From contig JACOVP010000002.1 of the NCBI GenBank assembly GCA_016177265.1, forward strand, positions 1-10,579: a stretch of DNA of 10,579 nt. Direction: 5' to 3'. The DNA is from Candidatus Woesearchaeota archaeon. GTDB lineage: Archaea > Nanobdellota > Nanobdellia > SCGC-AAA011-G17 > UBA489. Below are positions 1-5,525 of the stretch, piece by piece. How positions within the stretch are numbered: the first letter of the stretch is position 1; the number at the start of each line of letters is the position of its first letter. A program made the translations under genes and the position numbers. The notes beneath the pieces were generated by a model, which did no database searches, had not been told where the DNA came from, and worked only from the letters and a program-made list of their open reading frames with translations.

Positions 1-132
1 ATAAGCAGTATCTCCTTTGGCAATCTTCTGATAGGGAGTTATTTTTTGCTTGTACCATCGCGACTCTATGGTTTTTTCACCTGACAAAATCTTTTCTAAC
101 CATTTCTTCTTAAGAATTGCAAGGTGGTCCAT
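1..132 (-). CDS. ASCH-domain (PUA-like) protein, N-terminal part, cut by window edge
   Basis: The reading frame starts at the ATG complementary to 130-132 and runs off the left edge, giving 44 residues beginning MDHLAILKKKWLEKIL. The stretch ILSGEKTIESRWYKQK followed by PYQKIAKGD is the typical start of an ASCH domain: a conserved GxKxxExR-like segment, then a hydrophilic turn before the next strand. ASCH domains have a PUA-like fold and are thought to bind RNA or modified nucleotides; some bacterial members are nucleases or amidohydrolases. The ATG lies six bases after the TGA stop of the 66-aa gene, so the two are probably cotranscribed. No Shine-Dalgarno is visible. The family call rests on the N-terminal motif only, and the catalytic or binding C-terminal half is not visible. 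Confidence 0.7.
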   Translation of the reverse strand, partial: MDHLAILKKKWLEKILSGEKTIESRWYKQKITPYQKIAKGDTAY

Positions 133-138
133 CGATAA

Positions 139-339
139 TCACTCGTATATCAAAATTATAGAAATACTATACTTTTTCTCTAAACCGGCAGTTATATCAG
201 CATCACGACCAACAGCAATCTTAATGTCTTTTATTTTATGACCTTGCTGTTCGAGACGACGAATTTCTTCATTGACTTTACTATCTACTTCAAGTGTATT
301 TGCTTCTTTCTGTTCCACACGAATGCATTTTGTTTTCAT
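139..339 (-). CDS. 66-aa hypothetical protein
   Basis: This small charged protein begins MKTKCIRVEQKEANTLEVDSK. It reads as a beta strand, a charged helix (about residues 17-34, VNEEIRRLEQQGHKIKDI) and another strand, ending in a hydrophobic SISIILIYE strand. It has no signal peptide or membrane segment. The beta-alpha-beta layout with 'EQQGHKIKDIK' vaguely recalls small DUF4177-like proteins, but I do not recognise the family. It lies directly upstream of the ASCH gene with a six-base gap, so the two may form an operon and share a task. The start follows a pyrimidine-rich tract with no Shine-Dalgarno. It may use an internal promoter or read-through from the membrane-protein gene. Confidence 0.6.
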   Translation of the reverse strand: MKTKCIRVEQKEANTLEVDSKVNEEIRRLEQQGHKIKDIKIAVGRDADITAGLEKKYSISIILIYE

Positions 340-357
340 AAAAAAGAAAAAAAGAAA
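340..357 (-). terminator. T-rich tract after membrane-protein gene
   Basis: On the minus strand the 18 bases after the stop of the 358-684 gene are almost all T with two C (pattern TTTC, T7, C, T6). Archaeal RNA polymerase commonly terminates at such U-rich tracts without a hairpin. This would partly insulate the membrane-protein gene from the 66-aa and ASCH genes. Inferred from composition only. Confidence 0.4.
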
Positions 358-684
358 TTACTCTTCTTTTGCAATATCATAGAGTGCTTTCAATGCAACG
401 ACTGCGGCTGCTGGTGCAACAAAGATCATGATGTTACTCACGTATGGTTTTAAAGCATCCCACACGACGTTGAGTCCTTGAGCACTGACTAAGAACGCGA
501 TCGATGCCACTAAGAACAGATGCGATTCTTTGCCTGTGACATTGAGCAGACCTACAATAAGTCCTAAGACCGCCAAAATCCACAGGGTCATGCCGCCGGT
601 GCCGACGAAGCCCATAACTACGGCTATAATCAGACCAAGCACGAATGCCCAGCTACCTACTTTCTGCATCATCTCAGAAGCCAT
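358..684 (-). CDS. Small four-helix membrane protein (108 aa), unknown function
   Basis: The protein is nearly all hydrophobic, with four likely membrane helices: residues about 12-29 (FVLGLIIAVVMGFVG region), 33-50 (LWILAVLGLIVGLLNV), 55-75 (around LFLVASIAFLVSAQG) and 84-103 (NIMIFVAPAAAVVALKAL). The first two are separated by a glycine-rich turn, GTGGM. A short charged C-terminus (YDIAKEE) ends the protein. From memory, compact proteins with this 'GLLNVTGKE' connector between helices two and three recur in DPANN-type genomes, with no assigned role. The start is fixed by a strong Shine-Dalgarno seven bases before the ATG. A TATA-like box about 42 bases upstream implies a short 5' leader, unlike most genes here. 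Confidence 0.8.
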   Translation of the reverse strand: MASEMMQKVGSWAFVLGLIIAVVMGFVGTGGMTLWILAVLGLIVGLLNVTGKESHLFLVASIAFLVSAQGLNVVWDALKPYVSNIMIFVAPAAAVVALKALYDIAKEE

Positions 685-690
685 TTTCTC

Positions 691-698
691 ACCTCCTT
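691..698 (-). promoter_or_regulatory. Strong Shine-Dalgarno for membrane-protein gene
   Basis: The minus strand reads AAGGAGGT here, a full match to the anti-Shine-Dalgarno end of 16S rRNA, with seven bases between GGAGG and the ATG at 684. It decides the start among three early methionines (residues 1, 5 and 6). Confidence 0.8.
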
Positions 699-720
699 AT
701 TTTTTCTCTGTAGTATTCCA

Positions 721-731
721 TCTTTAAAAAG
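721..731 (-). promoter_or_regulatory. TATA-like box for membrane-protein gene
   Basis: The minus strand reads CTTTTTAAAGA. With the usual spacing of about 26 bases, transcription would start near 700 and leave a leader of roughly 15 bases carrying the Shine-Dalgarno. Nothing else is seen between this box and the tRNA 3' end at 795. Confidence 0.45.
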
Positions 732-794
732 ATTGTGTTTTTTATTACTTACTTTCAACAATTAGTGCAAAGACATCTAACGCCTTTGTTTAAA

Positions 795-868
795 TGAGGC
801 TGCCCGGATTTGAACCGGGATCGCAGCCACCCCATGGCTGAAGCGTGACCAGGTTAGCCCACAGCCCC
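795..868 (-). tRNA. tRNA-Pro (anticodon GGG)
   Basis: A complete 74-nt cloverleaf folds on the minus strand. The acceptor GGGGCTG pairs with CAGCCTC (one G-U) and is followed by discriminator A73. A D arm follows, with a weak three-pair stem. The anticodon stem CAGCC/GGCTG encloses the loop ATGGGGT, which gives U33 and anticodon GGG. A four-base variable loop (CGAT) precedes a perfect T arm CCCGG-TTCAAAT-CCGGG. The 3' CCA is not encoded; TTTAAA follows. No intron is present. The tRNA reads CCC and, by wobble, CCU proline codons. It begins six bases after the TAG stop of the nitroreductase gene on the same strand, so it is either cotranscribed with that gene or uses a promoter inside its 3' end. 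Confidence 0.95.
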
Positions 869-874
869 ACTGAG

Positions 875-1558
875 CTATCGGCCTTTGAACCACTTTTTAA
901 TCTTTTCTAGGGGCTTTTGTGGTTGCTCTGCTGCTGCGGACTCTTGCTGATTTTGTGTGCCAGTTGCTTTTTCCAACACTCTGCCAATATTCTGTCCATA
1001 CTTGCTCAAGGGAAAGAAAGATTTTTCTACGGTGTTTTTTCCATACTCTTCAAAATACGTCACCCGATCTACAGGAATACGATCGATGCCTTGTTCAATC
1101 TTATCACTATAGCCGATAGTAATAATCATTTCCGGAGTCACATTATCAGGAATTTTGAGGATTTTAGCAAGGGCATACTCATCAAAGGAACCAACCCAAC
1201 AACTATACAAACCAAGGTCAGTTGCCTTCAGCATCATGTTTTGGCCTGCGATGGCACAGGCTTGGGATGCGTACAACTTTCCCTTTCTGCTAAACATATC
1301 AGTAACTTTTTTTTGGTCGTTGCAGACAATCATGTGAACGGGAGCACCGCGCATCCAGTCTTGATGTTGACAAACTGCTGCTATCTCATTGCGTTTTTGC
1401 TGGTCACGGACAATAATGAACTGCCAATTTTGGAGATTTGCTGCAGAGGGAGCACAGGTAGCTGCTTTCAGGATTTCTCCAATTAACTCAATAGGAACAG
1501 GTTTTTCCAGATAGGATTTACAGCTCCTCTTTTCCACTAAACAACGGTCCAAGTCCAT
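875..1558 (-). CDS. Nitroreductase-family FMN oxidoreductase
   Basis: The 227-aa protein has hallmarks of the NADH oxidase/nitroreductase fold. RSCKSYLEKPV (residues 11-21) holds the Arg-Ser expected to contact the FMN phosphate. APSAANLQNWQFIIV (36-50) is the second flavin-binding loop, and GLYSCWVGSF (116-125) is the conserved core segment near the flavin. Family members are usually dimers that use NAD(P)H to reduce nitro compounds, quinones or other acceptors; the natural substrate cannot be told here. After the domain (about residue 175) comes an extra tail: a Gln/Ala-rich linker (TQNQQESAAAEQPQ) and a basic amphipathic end (KPLEKIKKWFKGR). The frame stays open further upstream, but that part overlaps the divergent gene. 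The ATG at 1558 is chosen because a TATA box sits about 25 bases before it, indicating a leaderless transcript. Confidence 0.88.
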   Translation of the reverse strand: MDLDRCLVEKRSCKSYLEKPVPIELIGEILKAATCAPSAANLQNWQFIIVRDQQKRNEIAAVCQHQDWMRGAPVHMIVCNDQKKVTDMFSRKGKLYASQACAIAGQNMMLKATDLGLYSCWVGSFDEYALAKILKIPDNVTPEMIITIGYSDKIEQGIDRIPVDRVTYFEEYGKNTVEKSFFPLSKYGQNIGRVLEKATGTQNQQESAAAEQPQKPLEKIKKWFKGR

Positions 1559-1579
1559 ATGTTCAGGAAAGAAAGAGTG

Positions 1580-1587
1580 TATAAAAA
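1580..1587 (-). promoter_or_regulatory. TATA box, nitroreductase gene
   Basis: The minus strand reads TTTTTATA, centred about 25 bases before the ATG at 1558, the spacing for a leaderless archaeal transcript. It decides the start against the longer open frame reaching 1780. Confidence 0.6.
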
Positions 1588-1621
1588 GGTTGTTGTTCTT
1601 TTTTGTTTTGAGGACGGCAAC

Positions 1622-1628
1622 TTTATAA
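1622..1628 (+). promoter_or_regulatory. TATA box, Cys-rich protein gene
   Basis: TTTATAA is centred 26 bases before the ATG at 1651, with no Shine-Dalgarno between, so transcript and coding sequence should start together. It stands back-to-back with the separate nitroreductase TATA box. Confidence 0.6.
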
Positions 1629-1650
1629 GGAAGCTGGTTTTCTTTTTTAT

Positions 1651-2001
1651 ATGCAGCATCCTCATCGTTCTCGACGTGTCTTCTTTTTTCTCCTAGTACT
1701 GCTCTTACTGTTGCTGGCATGGTTCGCTTCTTATCAGCTGCGCATCGAAGGGTATGCCTTAAAAGCAGAAGAAGCAGCATTGATTCCCAATAAGCAACCG
1801 TTGTTTGGTGTTGGGAAATATCGCATTATGCAGCAAGCTGGAGAAGATAGACCATGTGGCAGGAAAGCATTTTTACTGCAGGAAGGAGCATGCAGGCCCT
1901 GGGCGGAATGTCCTGAGGGCTATGAATGCAAAGGACCTACGCCTGCGAAAAGCAAGGACAAAATGACTACTTTTTGCACGTGCCAGCCTCTCCAGGGATA
2001 A
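1651..2001 (+). CDS. Membrane-anchored or secreted six-cysteine protein (116 aa)
   Basis: A short basic start (HPHRSRR) is followed by one strong hydrophobic segment (residues about 10-29, FFFLLVLLLLLLAWFAS), which acts as a signal peptide or N-terminal anchor. The outside part holds exactly six cysteines: C69, C81, C87, C93, C109 and C111. They form the pattern C-x11-C-x5-C-x5-C-x15-C-x-C, enough for three disulfides. The same unit occurs twice in the protein at 3981-4511, and both proteins share FAS...GYA just after the hydrophobic segment. I do not recognise a named family. Small disulfide-stabilised exported domains often act in surface binding or inhibition, but no function can be assigned. 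The gene overlaps only upstream open frame of the nitroreductase, not its real coding region. The leaderless promoter supports the start. Confidence 0.75.
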   Translation: MQHPHRSRRVFFFLLVLLLLLLAWFASYQLRIEGYALKAEEAALIPNKQPLFGVGKYRIMQQAGEDRPCGRKAFLLQEGACRPWAECPEGYECKGPTPAKSKDKMTTFCTCQPLQG

Positions 2002-2011
2002 AAGAGAAAGC

Positions 2012-2018
2012 TATTTAA
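2012..2018 (+). promoter_or_regulatory. TATA box, DNA ligase gene
   Basis: TATTTAA is centred 26 bases before the ligase ATG at 2041, with no Shine-Dalgarno. It indicates a separate leaderless transcript although the upstream gene is on the same strand. Confidence 0.55.
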
Positions 2019-2040
2019 GAATTGAATCTTCCCCTGTGCT

Positions 2041-3732
2041 ATGCACTATCAACGCCTCGTTCATTTGTATCTTGCTCTGGAAAAGACCACTAAGCGCTTG
2101 GAAAAAACAGCGTTGCTTGCAGCCTTTCTCAAAGAAGTGCCGAAGGATGAGGTGCAGGATGTTGTGTATCTGTTGCAAGGTTTAGTCTTTCCACCATGGG
2201 ATGAACGAAAAATAGGGTTTAGTTCTAGATTGATGTTAAAAGCAATTAGTGTGGCATCCGGAGCGTCTGCTGATAGTGTTGAGAAATTATGGAGCAAGAA
2301 AGGCGATTTGGGGATTGTGGCAACAGAGCTTCTTGGGAAAAAAACACAAAAAACATTAACTTCTGAACATTTGACGGTTAAAAAAGTCATAGACAATATC
2401 AGAAAATTAGCAACGTTGGAAGGAGCAGGAACTGTTGATAGAAAGATTGCTTTGGTTGCTGAATTATTAACATCAAGTTCCCCAGAAGAAGCGAGATTTA
2501 TTGCACGAACAGTGCTAGAGGAATTACGTGTAGGCATCGCTGCTGGCATCTTACGAGACAGTATTGCACAGGCAACAGGTTATTCCGTTGAAGAGATTGA
2601 GCAGAGTGCAGATATTTTAGCAGATTATGGAGAGGTCGCACATTTAGCGAAAGAAAAAAAACTGAAAACAGTCATCTTAGTACCTGGGAGACCGATGCAT
2701 GTTATGTTGTCAATACCGGTGAAAGATGTTGCAGAATCATTTGAAGAGTTGGGAAAACCTGCACAGTTTGAGTATAAGCTGGATGGTGTGCGCTTACAGA
2801 TTCATAAGAATAAGAATCATATTCTCTTATTTACGAGGAGGATGGAAAATGTCACGAAGCAATTTCCTGAAGTTGTAGAGTATGCAAAAACATACGTGAA
2901 AGGTAAATCTTTTATCATTGATTGCGAGGCTGTTGGGTTTGATCCGAAAACTGGCGTCCATCAACCATTCCAAAGCATTTCTCAACGGATCAAAAGAAAA
3001 TATGACATTGAACAACTAGCAAAAAAACTACCAGTGGAAGTGAATGTGTTTGATATTATGTACTGCAATGGGAAAACGATGGTAAATAAACCTCTAAAAG
3101 AAAGAAGGGCATTGCTGGAAAAAATTCTCAAAAATATACCACACAAAATCAAAACTACAGAAAAATTAGTGACGGATGATATCAAGAAAGCACAACACTT
3201 CTATGATGAGTCTCTAGCAAAAGGGAATGAAGGATTGATGATCAAGAAGATTGATGCTCTGTATCGACCTGGACGCTATGTGGGTGGGTGGTGCAAATTA
3301 AAACCAGTGCTAGAACCGTTGGATGTAGTGATTGTTGGGGCATCCTATGGGGAAGGAAAACGGGCTGCTACATTGTCTTCGTATGTGATTGCGTGCCAGG
3401 ATGAGGATGGGAATTTACTGGAAGTTGGGAGGGTCAGTACTGGAGTGAAAGAAAAAGAGGAAGAGGGGGTTACGTTTGATGCACTAACGAAATTATTGAA
3501 ACCTTTGATTACAGAAACAAAAGGACGAGATGTTGTTGTAAAACCAAAAATCGTGGTTGAGGTGGCGTATGAGGAAGTGCAGAAAAGCCCAACATACAAG
3601 TCTGGATATGCTTTGCGTTTTCCGAGATTTAAAAGACTCAGGCTAGAGGAGAAAAAGGTGGGTGATATTAATACGTTGGCAGATGTAGAAAGGATTTACA
3701 AGGTGCAGAAGGGGAAGAAGGCTGCTACGTAA
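2041..3732 (+). CDS. lig: ATP-dependent DNA ligase
   Basis: This 563-aa enzyme matches the usual length of archaeal replicative DNA ligases (about 560). It seals 5'-phosphate/3'-hydroxyl nicks through a lysyl-AMP intermediate and should join Okazaki fragments and finish repair. An N-terminal all-helical DNA-binding domain (about 1-200) precedes the adenylation domain. Motif I is EYKLDGVRLQIH, with the adenylated lysine K246. Motif III is FIIDCE (291-296), IIIa VNVFDIMY (334-341), IV NEGLMIKK (396-403) and V GWCKLKP (416-422). The C-terminal OB domain ends with the motif VI-like RFPRFKRLR (526-534). All key residues are present. Nothing indicates NAD dependence: there is no BRCT domain or NAD-specific Ia domain. 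The gene has its own leaderless promoter and meets the zinc-ribbon gene tail to tail. Confidence 0.97.
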   Translation: MHYQRLVHLYLALEKTTKRLEKTALLAAFLKEVPKDEVQDVVYLLQGLVFPPWDERKIGFSSRLMLKAISVASGASADSVEKLWSKKGDLGIVATELLGKKTQKTLTSEHLTVKKVIDNIRKLATLEGAGTVDRKIALVAELLTSSSPEEARFIARTVLEELRVGIAAGILRDSIAQATGYSVEEIEQSADILADYGEVAHLAKEKKLKTVILVPGRPMHVMLSIPVKDVAESFEELGKPAQFEYKLDGVRLQIHKNKNHILLFTRRMENVTKQFPEVVEYAKTYVKGKSFIIDCEAVGFDPKTGVHQPFQSISQRIKRKYDIEQLAKKLPVEVNVFDIMYCNGKTMVNKPLKERRALLEKILKNIPHKIKTTEKLVTDDIKKAQHFYDESLAKGNEGLMIKKIDALYRPGRYVGGWCKLKPVLEPLDVVIVGASYGEGKRAATLSSYVIACQDEDGNLLEVGRVSTGVKEKEEEGVTFDALTKLLKPLITETKGRDVVVKPKIVVEVAYEEVQKSPTYKSGYALRFPRFKRLRLEEKKVGDINTLADVERIYKVQKGKKAAT

Positions 3733-3754
3733 CTTTATTCTGCTGGGATAAGTT

Positions 3755-3916
3755 TTAGACCACCCTTTCTCTCAGTTTCTCTATCGCTTTGTTTAATAGC
3801 CGTTCTTCTGTAATATTAAATCCACAGTGTGCACAATGCAGAGAGTTTACTTCTATATCATATCCTATATCGACTATTACTTCTTTCATCTGTGCTTTAC
3901 ATTTTGGGCATTTCAT
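3755..3916 (-). CDS. 53-aa zinc-ribbon protein
   Basis: This very small frame encodes MKCPKCKAQMKEVIVD at its start, then HCAHCGFNI and a basic helix, ending RERVV. Two CxxC knuckles (C3/C6 and C28/C31) are spaced as in a single zinc ribbon, followed by a charged helix (about residues 37-51). Such mini zinc ribbons may bind nucleic acid or a partner protein; the N-terminal part also resembles the ribbon of MqsA/YgiT-type antitoxins, but no HTH is present. An in-frame ATG two codons upstream (3922) would add MT and is equally possible. It is convergent with the ligase (22-base gap) and divergent from the Cys-rich gene at 3981, with a shared TATA region. Intact CxxC pairs and a clean start and stop argue that it is real. 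Confidence 0.7.
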   Translation of the reverse strand: MKCPKCKAQMKEVIVDIGYDIEVNSLHCAHCGFNITEERLLNKAIEKLRERVV

Positions 3917-3951
3917 GGTCATTCATTAGTTCTCTCAAGTAAACCGTAAAG

Positions 3952-3960
3952 TATATATAT
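3952..3960. promoter_or_regulatory. TATA box between divergent genes
   Basis: TATATATAT is centred 25 bases before the plus-strand ATG at 3981, giving a leaderless start. The same alternating TA run reads as a TATA box on the minus strand, 30-40 bases before the candidate starts (3922 or 3916) of the zinc-ribbon gene, so it may serve both. Confidence 0.5.
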
Positions 3961-3980
3961 CTTAGCACTGTGTTATTTGC

Positions 3981-4511
3981 ATGCAGAAAAGAGGGATGAT
4001 GCAGAAAGGTTTCTTACTTATAGTGATTGTTCTCTTAGCTGCTGCGTTTTTTGCTTCGTGGTACAATGATAATACAGGCTATGCTACCAGAAGTACCCGC
4101 ACTGTTGTTACCCCACGACAACCAGTTAATCCTTTTTCTCTCGATACCTTCCTTAGAAACTTCCTTAACAAACCTTCAAAGACTACTGATGGGAGTTTAA
4201 CTGGTCCTGAACAAGTAAGACCCTGTAGCGAAAAAGGTGCTTGTCAGCCTGCCTGTACGTTTTATCAATATTGTGGACAAACTGGCGGTACTTCCCTTAA
4301 TCCGCAATGTGACTGCATCCAAAAACCAGGTGAATGGGTGGATACTGGTAGGGTGTGTTTTTTCATGTACTCAAAGTATATAGGGGATTTTTTTAAATTC
4401 TGTTCCACGAGATCAGGGCTTTGTAAAGAACGTGAAGAGTGTCGGCCTATATCTGTAAATCCTGCAAGATGTAATTGTTATACATTTGAAGAAGGACTTT
4501 CTACGCTTTAA
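3981..4511 (+). CDS. Exported protein with two six-cysteine units (176 aa)
   Basis: A basic N-terminus and one hydrophobic segment (about residues 9-27, KGFLLIVIVLLAAAFFASW) form a signal peptide or membrane anchor. A proline- and threonine-rich linker (about 38-80) follows. Two cysteine units come next: C82, C88, C92, C98, C110, C112, and C126, C141, C148, C154, C164, C166. In both, the third and fourth cysteines are separated by five residues and the unit ends C-x-C, exactly as in the 116-aa protein at 1651-2001. Local sequence also agrees: RPC, then GAC (unit 1) or GLC (unit 2). Twelve extracellular cysteines and no others suggest six disulfides. I know no named family for it. The gene is monocistronic with a leaderless promoter. 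An internal methionine at residue 6 or 7 could be an alternative start, but the TATA spacing favours 3981. Confidence 0.75.
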   Translation: MQKRGMMQKGFLLIVIVLLAAAFFASWYNDNTGYATRSTRTVVTPRQPVNPFSLDTFLRNFLNKPSKTTDGSLTGPEQVRPCSEKGACQPACTFYQYCGQTGGTSLNPQCDCIQKPGEWVDTGRVCFFMYSKYIGDFFKFCSTRSGLCKEREECRPISVNPARCNCYTFEEGLSTL

Positions 4512-4578
4512 TTAAGACAAACTCTAGAAAATCACTACCACTTGAGGATAGAATATAACAACTCCACAATAATAATGC

Positions 4579-4585
4579 TTATATA
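4579..4585 (+). promoter_or_regulatory. TATA box, trmB-type regulator gene
   Basis: TTATATA within TGCTTATATACTGG implies a start near 4608 and a leader of about 90 bases, much longer than those of its neighbours. The 186-base gap 4512-4697 otherwise holds the hairpin and Shine-Dalgarno listed separately. Confidence 0.45.
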
Positions 4586-4623
4586 CTGGCGCTAGATACT
4601 ATCACTCCGTCATTACGACATAA

Positions 4624-4652
4624 GGTTGAGTACTGGTCATAGGTACTTATCC
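4624..4652 (+). promoter_or_regulatory. Dyad/hairpin in the regulator's 5' leader
   Basis: GG-T-TGAGTAC and GTACTTA-T-CC pair over nine base pairs (one G-T) with a single T-T mismatch around a nine-base loop. As DNA it is a dyad suited to a dimeric regulator; as RNA it is a stem in the leader. It lies between the TATA box and the start codon, so autoregulation is plausible but unproven. Confidence 0.35.
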
Positions 4653-4684
4653 CTATTGTGTGAAAAAGAAGAGGTGTAAACCTA

Positions 4685-4690
4685 GGAGGG
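4685..4690 (+). promoter_or_regulatory. Shine-Dalgarno of regulator gene
   Basis: GGAGGG lies seven bases before the ATG at 4698, a strong site that fixes the start. Confidence 0.75.
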
Positions 4691-4697
4691 TGCTTGT

Positions 4698-5525
4698 ATG
4701 ATTGTCAAAGAAGATTTTCTCAACAAGCTACGCAATTTATTCGGTTTAAATTTGTACGAAGTCAGGATTTGGACTGCCTTACTATCCCGGGGCGTTTCTA
4801 CAGCAGGAGAACTATCTGAAATTGGGAATGTGCCGCGATCAAGAGCCTATGATGTGCTGGAAAGCCTAGAGAAGAAAGGATTTATTATCACGAAATTAGG
4901 AAAGCCTATCCGCTACATCGCTGTTGAACCAAAGGAAGTTGTGGAACGAGTGAAGAAATATTTTATCAATGGTGCTAATACGCGAGTGAAACGTCTCGAT
5001 GAATTACGCGGTGGCGATGTCCTCTCGGAGTTGAACACCTTACATAAGCAAGGGATTGAATTCATTGAGCCTTCAGACTTATCTGGAGCTATTCGTGGGA
5101 GACATAATATCTACACCCATATGGAGACGATGATCAAGGGCGCACAAAAGTCTGTTGTCATTGTAACAACGTCGAAGGGATTAATGCGCAAAGTAGAAGC
5201 GCTGAAACCTGAACTGGAACGTCTGAAGAAGAAGGGCGTCAAGATTAAGATTGCTGCGCCTGTGACGAAGGAAAACGTGGCAGCGGTGCAGGATATTCAG
5301 AAAATAGCTGATGTCAGGCATGCCAAAGATGTGAGTGCACGGTTCTGCATCGTTGATGGCAAGGAGCTGATGTTCATGGTGTTGCATGATGATGATGTCC
5401 ATCCGACGTATGATGTTGGGGTGTGGGTGAATACGCCGTACTTTGCGTCTGCGATGGAGCAGCTGTTTGAAAACGACTGGCGGGAGATGGAAGATGGGAG
5501 TAAAATTTTAAGCTCCCTCAAATAA
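4698..5525 (+). CDS. TrmB-family transcriptional regulator
   Basis: This 275-aa protein has an N-terminal winged helix-turn-helix of TrmB type (about residues 15-78). GLNLYEVRIWTALLSRG is its first helix region, VSTAGELSEIGNVPRSRAYD contains the recognition helix, and ESLEKKGFIITK with KPIRYIAV forms the wing. The helix-rich stretch 79-115 could be a dimerisation segment. The C-terminal part (about 128-262) has the TrmB/PLD-like sensor layout: HMETMIKGAQKSVVIVTTSKG, then VKIKIAAPV and ARFCIVDGKELMFM. TrmB proteins sense sugars or other small ligands and repress or activate transport and metabolic genes. No sugar transporter lies nearby, so the target is unknown and autoregulation through the leader dyad is possible. 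Its stop codon directly abuts that of the convergent gene. Confidence 0.9.
   Translation: MIVKEDFLNKLRNLFGLNLYEVRIWTALLSRGVSTAGELSEIGNVPRSRAYDVLESLEKKGFIITKLGKPIRYIAVEPKEVVERVKKYFINGANTRVKRLDELRGGDVLSELNTLHKQGIEFIEPSDLSGAIRGRHNIYTHMETMIKGAQKSVVIVTTSKGLMRKVEALKPELERLKKKGVKIKIAAPVTKENVAAVQDIQKIADVRHAKDVSARFCIVDGKELMFMVLHDDDVHPTYDVGVWVNTPYFASAMEQLFENDWREMEDGSKILSSLK

Noticed and set aside
50..453. Plus-strand frames of 63 and 71 codons at the left edge
   Set aside because: They are antisense to the ASCH, 66-aa and membrane-protein genes, rich in Phe and Lys from T/A tracts, and have no promoter or ribosome site.
866..884. A second tRNA 5' half (GGCCGATAGCTCAG, like an acceptor plus D-arm start) on the minus strand just before tRNA-Pro
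   Set aside because: The bases encode the nitroreductase end (KGR-stop) and no matching 3' acceptor exists. The real cloverleaf begins at 868 with GGGGCTG.
917..1486. Long plus-strand frame of 189 codons opposite the nitroreductase, and a shorter one in another frame
   Set aside because: The opposite strand shows clear nitroreductase motifs. The plus-strand translations are Cys/Ile-rich mirror sequences without a domain or promoter.
1559..1780. A 74-residue N-terminal extension of the nitroreductase
   Set aside because: It overlaps the divergent Cys-rich gene and its promoter, starts with a low-complexity leucine run, and lies beyond the nitroreductase TATA box.
2061..3599. Several minus-strand frames inside the ligase gene
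   Set aside because: The ligase motifs and continuous frame on the plus strand explain the region. The reverse frames are Ser/Phe-rich and lack start signals.
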